From JBOHUX01 sp050734915 (GTDB lineage: Bacteria; Chloroflexota; Dormibacteria; Dormibacterales; Dormibacteraceae), in assembly GCA_050734915.1 (NCBI GenBank), contig JBOHUX010000081.1, forward strand, positions 1-9,921: a stretch of 9,921 nt of DNA. The letters are read 5' to 3'. The number at the start of each line of letters is the position of its first letter. Position 1 is the stretch's first letter. Positions 1 through 5,258 of the stretch are shown here, one piece after another. Below the pieces are notes generated by a model. That model was not told the DNA's origin, did not search any database, and was given only the letters and a program-made list of their open reading frames with translations. A program made the position numbers and the translations under genes.

Positions 1-500
1 ATCGGGATCAGCTTCTCATCGATCACCGCCGGCTGCTCGTGGGCGCCCACCATGGCCGGCACCGAGGGCCCGTAGATGTCGGCGTCGAGGAGGCCGACGC
101 GGGCGCCCGACTGGGCGAGGGCCGCCGCCAGGTTGACGGCGACCGTAGACTTGCCGACCCCGCCCTTGCCGGAGGCGACGGCGATGACCTGCCGGACGCC
201 GGGGATCATCTGCTCGCCGGTCGGGCGGCCACCCAGGCCCTGGCTCTGGCGGACGTTGGCGGTCATCTTGACCTTCACCGCGGTCACCCCGTCCAGGGCG
301 GCGACCTTCTCCTCGGCCATGGTGTGGAAGCTGTCCCGGACCGGGCAGGCGGGCGTGGTCAGCTCGAAGGTGAAGCTGACCGCCCCGCCGTCGATCTCCA
401 GGTCCTTGATCATGCCCAGGCTGACCACGTCGCGGCCCAGGTCGGGGTCCACGATGGCGGCGAGCGCGCCCAGCACCTGCTCGGAAGTCGGGGAAACCAT
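1..500 (-). CDS. mrp: Mrp/ApbC family iron-sulfur carrier P-loop ATPase (N-terminal part)
   Basis: This is the first 166 codons; the rest lies beyond the left edge. Family role: binds and transfers Fe-S clusters to apoproteins in the cytoplasm, driven by ATP. Seen: an N-terminal MIP18/DUF59-type domain (about residues 5-85) with the TTPACPVRD segment and Cys52, then the deviant Walker A GKGGVGKST (residues 111-119) and LLDADIYGPS (about 137-146), both hallmarks of Mrp proteins. The expected C-terminal CxxC cluster-binding motif would fall outside the window. The start is the only ATG after an in-frame TAA at 519-521. AGGTGG lies directly against the ATG, too close for a normal Shine-Dalgarno site, while TAGCAT lies 8 bases upstream, so a leaderless or nearly leaderless mRNA is likely. 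It diverges from the next gene. Family is certain; substrates are not visible. Confidence 0.94.
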   Translation of the reverse strand, partial: MVSPTSEQVLGALAAIVDPDLGRDVVSLGMIKDLEIDGGAVSFTFELTTPACPVRDSFHTMAEEKVAALDGVTAVKVKMTANVRQSQGLGGRPTGEQMIPGVRQVIAVASGKGGVGKSTVAVNLAAALAQSGARVGLLDADIYGPSVPAMVGAHEQPAVIDEKLIP

Positions 501-508
501 CCCACCTG

Positions 509-514
509 ATGCTA
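509..514 (-). promoter_or_regulatory. Candidate -10 element (TAGCAT) of mrp
   Basis: On the minus strand TAGCAT fits the TANNNT -10 pattern and ends 8 bases before the mrp ATG. That is the spacing expected when transcription begins at or just before the start codon. No convincing -35 hexamer is visible. The site lies inside the palindrome GCTAGC (511-516). Confidence 0.42.
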
Positions 515-533
515 GCCCTTACCCGCATCTGGT

Positions 534-547
534 GGCGGCTCGCCGCC
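534..547. promoter_or_regulatory. GC-rich dyad between divergent promoters
   Basis: GGCGGC-TC-GCCGCC is a perfect 6-bp inverted repeat around a 2-bp centre. It lies between the two outward-facing -10 elements of the mrp / phosphoribosyltransferase divergent pair. Its position would suit a regulator binding both promoters, but in DNA this GC-rich a 6-bp arm can arise by chance. Confidence 0.25.
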
Positions 548-557
548 CGCCCCCGTC

Positions 558-563
558 TAGACT
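558..563 (+). promoter_or_regulatory. Candidate -10 element (TAGACT) of the phosphoribosyltransferase gene
   Basis: TAGACT fits TANNNT and stands out in GC-rich DNA. Initiation 6-7 bases downstream, near 570, would give a leader of about 5 nucleotides to the GTG at 576 and would exclude the TTG at 564. No clear -35 is seen. It overlaps the palindrome TCTAGA (556-561). Confidence 0.42.
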
Positions 564-575
564 TTGCGATCAGCC

Positions 576-1562
576 GTGAGATCCGAGCTGATCGAGTACT
601 TCGGGGGACCCGCGGCCGACGTCTACTTCACGCGGGCGGCGACCACGCTCGAGGGCGAGCATCTCAACCCCGTGGTGGCGATGGACTTCTTCTGCGACCG
701 CCCGGGGGTGCTGTGCGGGATGCGGGAGGCGACCGACCTCCTCTGCTCGGTGCTCCTGGCGGGCGACGAGCTGTGGGCCCTGCCCGAGGGGGCGGCGATC
801 GCGCCGAGGGAGGTCGTGATGCGCCTCCGCGGCCCCTACCTCCGGTTCGGCCGCTTCGAGACCGCGCTGCTCGGCATGCTGGCCAGTTGCTCGGGCTGGG
901 CGACCCGGGCCCGGGAGATCGTGGATGCGGCCGCCGGTACCCGGGTGATCTCCTACGGGGCGCGCCACGTGCATCCGCTGATCGGTCCCACCATGGAGTA
1001 CGCGGCGGTGGTGGGGGGCTGCGCCGGCTGCGCGACGCCTGGGGGCGCCGAGCTGGCGGGTCTGGCCGCCCCCTCGGGGACGATGCCCCACTCCATGATC
1101 CTCATCTTCGGAGACACCGTCAGGGCCGCCCTCGCATTCGACGAGCAGATGCCGGAGGACGTGATCCGGATCGTCCTCGTCGACACCTTCAAGGACGAGG
1201 CGGAGGAGTCGCTGCGGGTGGCCGAGGCGATGGGCGAGCGCCTGCGCGGCGTGCGATTGGACACCCCCGTCGAGCGCGGGCGGGTGACCGTCGACCTCGT
1301 CAAGGAGGTGCGCGCGCGCCTCGACCAGGCGGGGTTCCCCGGCGTCGGCATCTTCGTCAGCGGCGGTCTCGACGCGGAGCGGATCGGGGAGTTCGTGGCC
1401 GCCGGCGCGCCGATCGACTCCTTCGGCGTCGGGATGGCGATCTCGGCCGCGCCCCCGATCGGGTTCACCGCCGACATCCGGGAGGTGGCCGGCGAGCCGC
1501 GCACCAAGCGGGGGCGGGTCCCCGGCCTGGCCGCCGCCCCCCGGCTGGAACGCGTCCTCTGA
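576..1562 (+). CDS. pncB: Nicotinate phosphoribosyltransferase, short archaeal-type
   Basis: Family role: joins nicotinate to PRPP to make nicotinate mononucleotide in NAD salvage, in the cytoplasm. Seen in the 328-residue product: an N-terminal DVYFTRAATTLE segment, SYGARHVHP, a SGTMPHSMI segment followed by GDT, VDTFKDE, the phosphate-binding FVSGGLD, then FGVGMAIS, and a C-terminal TADIREVAGEPRTKRGR typical of this family. It is shorter than the usual 380-400 residues; the C-terminal extension found in some archaeal members is absent, although a CxxC (CAGC) occurs mid-protein. Start: a TTG at 564 is in frame, but GTG at 576 fits the -10 at 558-563 better; neither has a Shine-Dalgarno site. 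It is transcribed alone from a region shared with mrp. Related quinolinate phosphoribosyltransferases share the fold, but the GTMPH and SGGLD segments favour the nicotinate enzyme. Confidence 0.9.
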   Translation: MRSELIEYFGGPAADVYFTRAATTLEGEHLNPVVAMDFFCDRPGVLCGMREATDLLCSVLLAGDELWALPEGAAIAPREVVMRLRGPYLRFGRFETALLGMLASCSGWATRAREIVDAAAGTRVISYGARHVHPLIGPTMEYAAVVGGCAGCATPGGAELAGLAAPSGTMPHSMILIFGDTVRAALAFDEQMPEDVIRIVLVDTFKDEAEESLRVAEAMGERLRGVRLDTPVERGRVTVDLVKEVRARLDQAGFPGVGIFVSGGLDAERIGEFVAAGAPIDSFGVGMAISAAPPIGFTADIREVAGEPRTKRGRVPGLAAAPRLERVL

Positions 1563-1780
1563 GCTGGTGGACCGTAACAGCCGAATAAGGACCATCCGGC
1601 GCCCCAGACCGCCGGGGGCCCTGCGGGCCCTGATGCGTGCGTTGGGGGGCCCGGCGCGTCTCCTCACCCATCGCAGGATGGGATCGTCGTTGCGCCACCC
1701 CCGCCTTCGCACCGACGGTCTGGAACGCCGGCCTTCGGGCCTTCGGCCTGGTCCTCATCCGACCGTTACATTCCACTAGC
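1563..1780 (-). repeat. 218-bp imperfect inverted repeat filling the intergenic region; candidate structured RNA, probably minus strand
   Basis: Directly seen: arm 1563-1594 pairs with 1749-1780 (25 of 32 Watson-Crick) and arm 1596-1615 pairs with 1712-1731 (17 of 20). Inside are TGCG/CGCA (1638-1641/1708-1711), GGGGG/CCCCC (1644-1648/1698-1702), GGCGC/GCGCC (1653-1657/1692-1696) and a terminal hairpin CCCATC-GCAG-GATGGG (1667-1682). Side hairpins are GGGCCC-TGC-GGGCCC (1616-1630) and the GGCC repeats separated by TTCG or TTC (1730-1748). In the two long arms eight of nine transition mismatches give G-U pairs in minus-strand RNA, so 50 of 52 positions could pair there against 43 on the plus strand. 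It begins at the base after the upstream stop codon and ends inside the next gene's -10. No transposase, clear target duplication, U-tract or convincing minus-strand promoter is seen. It could be a noncoding RNA, a MITE-like element or a cruciform element. I cannot match it to a known RNA family by eye. Confidence 0.72.
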
Positions 1781-1782
1781 CT
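1777..1782 (+). promoter_or_regulatory. Candidate leaderless -10 element (TAGCCT) of the glycosyltransferase operon
   Basis: TAGCCT ends 6 bases before the GTG start at 1789, the spacing at which transcription would begin on the start codon itself. There is no Shine-Dalgarno site in front of this GTG. The element lies in the outermost bases of the right arm of the inverted repeat, so that repeat carries part of the promoter. Confidence 0.5.
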
Positions 1783-1788
1783 GGCAGT

Positions 1789-2622
1789 GTGACCGACGAA
1801 CGGGGGGCCGGCGTCCTCTCGGTGATGATGCCGATCTACAACGAGGAGCGGACCCTGGAGACGATCCTCGGCCACGTCCTCGACCGGCCCGAGGTGGGCG
1901 AGGTGATCGCGGTGGACGACGGCTCCCAGGACCGGAGCCGGGAGATCCTCAACGCGATCGCCGCCCGCGATCCTCGCGTGCGCCCTCTCCTGCAGGCGAA
2001 GAACCAGGGCAAGGGGGCCGCGCTGAGGCGCGCGATCGGGGAGCTGCGGATGCCCTTCGCGCTCGTCCAGGACGCCGATCTCGAGTACGACCCGCGCGAC
2101 TACGGGCGGCTGCTGGAGCCGCTCCTGGACGGGCGCGCCGACGTCGTCTTCGGGGTGCGCGGGTTCGCGGGCCAGACCGCCTTCAGCTTCTGGTTCGTGA
2201 TCGGCAACCGGGGCGTGACCCTGGTCTCCAACGTCCTCTTCGACGCCTACATCTCGGATCTCGAGACCGGCTACAAGGTGCTCCGCTCCCAGCTCTGGCA
2301 GCGCCTCGGCCTCTCCGGGCAGCGGTTCGACATCGAGCCCGACATCACCGCCCGCGTGCTGAGGCTCGGCTACCGGATCCACGAGGTGCCCATCCACTAC
2401 TACGCCCGCAGCCGCGAGGAGGGCAAGAAGCTCGGCTGGCGGGACGGGGTTCACGCCCTCAACACGCTGGTCCGGCTCCGGCTGACCTCGCCCGACAAGC
2501 TCTTCGGGCGCGAACACGACCACGACTACCACCGCCGTCGGCAGCAGGAGCTGGCCAGCCAGCACCCGCTGATGAACTCGCCCGGGCGGGCCGGCGAGGG
2601 CCGCCGCGAGCAGGAGGGTTGA
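1789..2622 (+). CDS. Family 2 glycosyltransferase, DPM1/polyprenyl-phosphate type
   Basis: Family role: transfers a sugar from a nucleotide donor to a lipid phosphate or other acceptor at the inner face of the membrane. Seen in 277 residues: SVMMPIYNEERTL (11-23) opening the GT-A fold, VIAVDDGSQDRS (39-50), KNQGKGAALR (71-80), the metal-binding DAD (95-97), DLETGYKVLR (157-166) and FDIEPDITARVLRLGY (180-195), as in dolichol-phosphate mannosyltransferase relatives. There is no transmembrane segment, so it is soluble or peripheral. After the catalytic core a charged, His-rich tail (about 237-277) is unusual and looks disordered. Start: GTG at 1789, with a -10 six bases upstream and no Shine-Dalgarno site. 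First gene of the plus-strand operon, 5 bp from the next start. Donor and acceptor cannot be read from sequence. Confidence 0.93.
   Translation: MTDERGAGVLSVMMPIYNEERTLETILGHVLDRPEVGEVIAVDDGSQDRSREILNAIAARDPRVRPLLQAKNQGKGAALRRAIGELRMPFALVQDADLEYDPRDYGRLLEPLLDGRADVVFGVRGFAGQTAFSFWFVIGNRGVTLVSNVLFDAYISDLETGYKVLRSQLWQRLGLSGQRFDIEPDITARVLRLGYRIHEVPIHYYARSREEGKKLGWRDGVHALNTLVRLRLTSPDKLFGREHDHDYHRRRQQELASQHPLMNSPGRAGEGRREQEG
2612..2617 (+). promoter_or_regulatory. Ribosome binding site deciding the aldehyde dehydrogenase start
   Basis: AGGAGG inside the last codons of the glycosyltransferase gene lies 10 bases before ATG 2628, but only one base before the alternative in-frame TTG at 2619. It therefore supports the ATG. 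Confidence 0.75.
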
Positions 2623-2627
2623 CCCGC

Positions 2628-4112
2628 ATGGCAGAGGAGTTCGGCAACCTGATCGGCCCGGACTGGGTGCCGGGCCGATCGGGCGCGCGCTTCGAGGACC
2701 GCAACCCCGCTCGGGAGGACGATCTGATCGGGACCTTCCCGCGCTCCGGCGCCGAGGACCTGGAGGCCGCCGTGGCGGCCGCCCGCCAGGCGTACCGGGG
2801 CTGGCGGGCGACGCCTCCCCCGGTGCGGGGCGAGATCATCCTCCGGGCCGCGCAGTTGCTCAGGGAGCGCAAGGAGGACCTGGCCCGGCTGATGACCCGG
2901 GAGATGGGCAAGGTCCTGAAGGAGGCCCGTGGCGACGTCCAGGAGGCGATCGACATGGGCGAGTACGTGGCGGGCATGGGGCGCCGCCCCTTCGGGGAGG
3001 CGGTGCCCTCGGAGCTGAGGGACAAGATCTGCTTCACCTGGCGGGAGCCGATCGGGATCGTGGGGCTGATCACGCCCTGGAACTTCCCCATCGCCATCCC
3101 GAGCTGGAAGACGTTCCCGGCCCTGATGGGCGGCAACGCGATCGTCTTCAAGCCCGCCGAGGACACCCCGCTGTGCGCGGCCCGGTTCGTCGAGATCCTG
3201 CTCGAGGCGGGGCTGCCGCCCGGCGTCGTCAACGTCGTCCACGGGCTGGGCGACGAGATCGGCGCGGCGATGGTCGAGCACCCCGCCATTCGCGCGATCA
3301 GCTTCACCGGGTCCGCGGATGTGGGCCGCGCCATCGCGGCCCGGTGCGGCCAACTGTTGAAGCGGGTCTCCCTGGAGCTGGGGGGCAAGAACGCGATCGT
3401 GGTCATGGACGACGCCGACCTCGAGCTGGCCGTGGAGGGCGCGGTCTGGGGAGCCTTCGGGACCACCGGCCAGCGCTGCACGGCGACCTCCCGGGCGATC
3501 GTCCACGAAAAGCAGCTGGTCCCCTTCTCTGACCTGCTCCGGCAGCGGGCGGAGACGCTCAAGATCGGCGACGGGCTCGACGAGACGGTCGAGGTGGGCC
3601 CGGTCATCAACGCCAAGCAGCTGCGGCGCATCCACTCCTACACGGAGATCGGGGTCGCCGAGCGAGCGCGGCTGGTGACGGGGGGCCGGATCCTGGACGA
3701 TGGCGCCCTGGGCGGCGGCCACTTCTACGCGCCGACCATCTTCACCGAGGTCAACCCGCGGATGAGGGTGGCCCAGGAGGAGATCTTCGGCCCCACGCTG
3801 GCGATCATGCCCGTCGTATCGATGGACCAGGCGCTCGAGTACGCGAACTCGACCAGCTACGGGCTCTCGCTCGCCCTCTACACCCGCGACGTGAACCGCG
3901 CCTTCCGCGCCATGCGGGACCTCGAGTCGGGCATCGTCTACATCAACGCGCCCACCATCGGAGCGGAGATCCAGACGCCCTTCGGGGGCATCAAGAACAC
4001 CGGCAACGGGCGCCGGGAGGCGGGCTCAGGGGCCATGGACGAGTTCACCGAGTGGAAGTCGATCTTCGTCGATTACTCGGGCCGGCTCCAGAAAGCGCAG
4101 AGCATCGACTGA
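2628..4112 (+). CDS. NAD(P)-dependent aldehyde dehydrogenase
   Basis: Family role: oxidises an aldehyde to the carboxylic acid with NAD(P), through a thiohemiacetal on the catalytic Cys. Seen in 494 residues, normal length: PWNFPIAIP with Asn152, the nucleotide-binding ISFTGSADVG (about 225-233), catalytic Glu250 in LELGGKN, catalytic Cys284 in GQRCTATSR, then EEIFGPTLAI, and a C-terminal segment with PFGGIKNTGNGRREAG and FTEWKSIFVDYS. All catalytic residues are present. The last part recalls semialdehyde dehydrogenases (alpha-ketoglutarate semialdehyde or aminoadipate semialdehyde type), but the substrate is not established by this. Start: ATG 2628 rather than TTG 2619, from the ribosome binding site spacing. 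It is 5 bp behind the glycosyltransferase and 18 bp before the phosphoesterase. These neighbours do not form an obvious pathway, so the context does not name the substrate. Confidence 0.96.
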   Translation: MAEEFGNLIGPDWVPGRSGARFEDRNPAREDDLIGTFPRSGAEDLEAAVAAARQAYRGWRATPPPVRGEIILRAAQLLRERKEDLARLMTREMGKVLKEARGDVQEAIDMGEYVAGMGRRPFGEAVPSELRDKICFTWREPIGIVGLITPWNFPIAIPSWKTFPALMGGNAIVFKPAEDTPLCAARFVEILLEAGLPPGVVNVVHGLGDEIGAAMVEHPAIRAISFTGSADVGRAIAARCGQLLKRVSLELGGKNAIVVMDDADLELAVEGAVWGAFGTTGQRCTATSRAIVHEKQLVPFSDLLRQRAETLKIGDGLDETVEVGPVINAKQLRRIHSYTEIGVAERARLVTGGRILDDGALGGGHFYAPTIFTEVNPRMRVAQEEIFGPTLAIMPVVSMDQALEYANSTSYGLSLALYTRDVNRAFRAMRDLESGIVYINAPTIGAEIQTPFGGIKNTGNGRREAGSGAMDEFTEWKSIFVDYSGRLQKAQSID

Positions 4113-4116
4113 CCGC

Positions 4117-4122
4117 GGAGGG
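4117..4122 (+). promoter_or_regulatory. Ribosome binding site of the metallophosphoesterase
   Basis: GGAGGG lies 8 bases before ATG 4131, in the 18-bp gap after the aldehyde dehydrogenase stop. It is a standard Shine-Dalgarno site that fixes the start. Confidence 0.75.
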
Positions 4123-4130
4123 CCGTTCCA

Positions 4131-4592
4131 ATGCGCCGCATCGGGCTGATCGGTGACACGCAGGGTCGCTACCGGGTGCCCGCGCTCCTCGCCGCGGTCG
4201 GCCCCCACTTCGAGGAGGTGGACGAGATCTGGCACGCCGGCGACTGGCAGGAGCCGGCGGTGCTGGAGGGCCTGCGGGCGCTCGGCAGGCCGCTGACCGC
4301 CGTCAACGGCAACGCGCCCGACGACCCCTCGTTCCCGGAGCGGGTGCTGCGCACGATCGAAGGGCTCGAGGTGGGGATGGTCCACCGCCCCCCACGGGCA
4401 GGCGACCGCTGGGCGGCGGGATGCGACATCGTCGTTCACGGCCACACCCATCGCCTCCGTGACGAGACGGTGGCCGGCACGCGCTTCATCAACGTCTCCT
4501 CGGCGACCGCCGCCGGCTTCAGCGGGGACCGCACGATCGGCGTGCTGAGCATCGCGGGGGGCGCGGCGGAGCTGCGGGTGATCGGGCTCTGA
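4131..4592 (+). CDS. YfcE/MJ0936-like metallophosphoesterase
   Basis: Family role: a two-metal phosphodiesterase or phosphatase, cytoplasmic, with poorly known physiological substrates. Seen in 153 residues, the usual length: IGDTQG (7-12) at the position of the family motif DxHG, HAGD (35-38), VNGN (58-61), VHR (84-86) where relatives have a His followed by Gly, VHGHTH (102-107), and INVSSA (120-125) in place of the usual NPGS. Asp9, Asp38, Asn61, His85, His105 and His107 are present. The first-motif His is replaced by Gln11, so metal binding at one site may be changed. Start: ATG with GGAGGG 8 bases upstream. Its stop codon overlaps the likely CTG start of the uracil-DNA glycosylase, which suggests translational coupling. 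Fold assignment is firm; activity is not. Confidence 0.88.
   Translation: MRRIGLIGDTQGRYRVPALLAAVGPHFEEVDEIWHAGDWQEPAVLEGLRALGRPLTAVNGNAPDDPSFPERVLRTIEGLEVGMVHRPPRAGDRWAAGCDIVVHGHTHRLRDETVAGTRFINVSSATAAGFSGDRTIGVLSIAGGAAELRVIGL
4577..4582 (+). promoter_or_regulatory. Ribosome binding site supporting a CTG start
   Basis: GGTGAT, preceded by further G residues, lies at the end of the phosphoesterase gene and ends 6 bases before CTG 4589. No comparable site precedes the GTG at 4652. It supports the longer, CTG-started uracil-DNA glycosylase. Confidence 0.45.
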
Positions 4593-5200
4593 GCGTCCCG
4601 CACGAACCGCTGGACGAGCTGCAGGCCGCCTGCCGGGCGTGCACGCGCTGCGTGGCCGACGGCATCATCCCCGAGGCCAACCCGACCTTCCAGGGCCGGC
4701 CGGGGGCTCTCTTCTTCCTGGTCGGCCAGGCGCCGGGCGCGGTCGAGCGCGACCTGCGGCTGCCGTTCATGGGCCGGGCCGGGCGGGAGCTGGCGCGCTG
4801 GATGGTCCGGGCCGGCTTCTCGTCGGACGAGGAGTTCCGGCGCCTGACCTACATCGCCTCGCTGATGCGCTGCTTCCCCGGCCGCCATCCCCAGGGGGGC
4901 GACCTCAGGCCGCCCCGGGCGGCGGTCGCCAACTGCTCGAACTGGCTGGAGCGGGAGCTGGCGCTGATCCGGCCCCGGGTGCTGCTCCCGGTCGGCCAGA
5001 TGGCGATCGAACGCTTCCTGGGCCCGGGCCGACTCGAGGACCGCGTCGGGGCCCGGTTCGGCACGGCACCGGTGGTCCTGCCGCTGCCCCATCCCTCCGG
5101 CCAGAGCCGCTGGCTCAACCAGACGGCCAACCGGGCGCGGCTGAGCCGGGCGCTCGATACGCTCTCGGAGCTCCGCGCCCAGCTGGGGTGGGAGAACTGA
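4589..5200 (+). CDS. Uracil-DNA glycosylase superfamily protein, family 4-like with [4Fe-4S] cysteines
   Basis: Family role: removes uracil from DNA for base excision repair. From CTG 4589 the product is 203 residues: LDELQAACRACTRC (8-21), the active-site loop GQAPG (46-50), PFMGRAGRELARW (59-71), Cys95 in LMRCFPGR, Cys116 in VANCSNWL, and the second motif HPSGQSRWLN (168-177). Family 4 enzymes bind a [4Fe-4S] cluster with an N-terminal CxxC plus two later Cys; here C15/C18 or C18/C21 with C95 and C116 match. The first canonical start, GTG 4652, would remove all N-terminal Cys, and no ATG, GTG or TTG lies in frame between it and the overlap. CTG 4589 overlaps the upstream stop (CTGA) and has GGTGAT 6 bases before it. 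Motif A has Gln where family 4 has Glu, and motif B HPSG is atypical, so base specificity may differ. Superfamily sure, start likely, substrate open. Confidence 0.85.
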   Translation: MSVPHEPLDELQAACRACTRCVADGIIPEANPTFQGRPGALFFLVGQAPGAVERDLRLPFMGRAGRELARWMVRAGFSSDEEFRRLTYIASLMRCFPGRHPQGGDLRPPRAAVANCSNWLERELALIRPRVLLPVGQMAIERFLGPGRLEDRVGARFGTAPVVLPLPHPSGQSRWLNQTANRARLSRALDTLSELRAQLGWEN

Positions 5201-5243
5201 TCGGACCGCACATCTGCTCACCCGCTCCCGTCGCCAGGTCCCT

Positions 5244-5249
5244 GAAAAT
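5244..5249 (+). promoter_or_regulatory. Possible -10 element (GAAAAT) of rsmE
   Basis: The AT-rich GAAAATA in an otherwise GC-rich 58-bp gap ends 9 bases before the TTG start at 5259, which has no Shine-Dalgarno site. This would fit a leaderless or near-leaderless transcript, as proposed for three other genes here. It departs from TANNNT and no -35 is visible, so support is weak. Confidence 0.25.
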
Positions 5250-5258
5250 AGCCGCGCC

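Noticed and set aside
39..579. Two plus-strand open frames across the left edge
   Set aside because: They lie antisense to the clearly homologous Mrp frame and show only low-complexity Ala/Arg/Gly-rich translation.
1567..1779. 70-codon plus-strand frame inside the inverted repeat
   Set aside because: Arg/Pro-rich, no ribosome binding site, and its sequence is explained by the paired arms; not a convincing gene.
1563..1788. Known riboswitch, tmRNA, RNase P RNA or SRP RNA in the structured intergenic region
   Set aside because: None of the conserved core sequences of those RNAs that I can recall is present on either strand, so I report only the structure.
1465..2565. 366-codon minus-strand frame over the inverted repeat and glycosyltransferase
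   Set aside because: Opposite frame of the recognised glycosyltransferase; no domain is visible and GC-rich DNA leaves the complementary frame open.
2459..3722. Two minus-strand frames of about 390 codons
   Set aside because: Shadows of the aldehyde dehydrogenase and glycosyltransferase genes, whose catalytic motifs are intact on the plus strand.
4589..4652. Frameshift or sequencing error hiding a normal start of the uracil-DNA glycosylase
   Set aside because: The frame is open and codes for the expected N terminus back to CTG 4589, so no indel is needed; a point change in the start codon remains possible.
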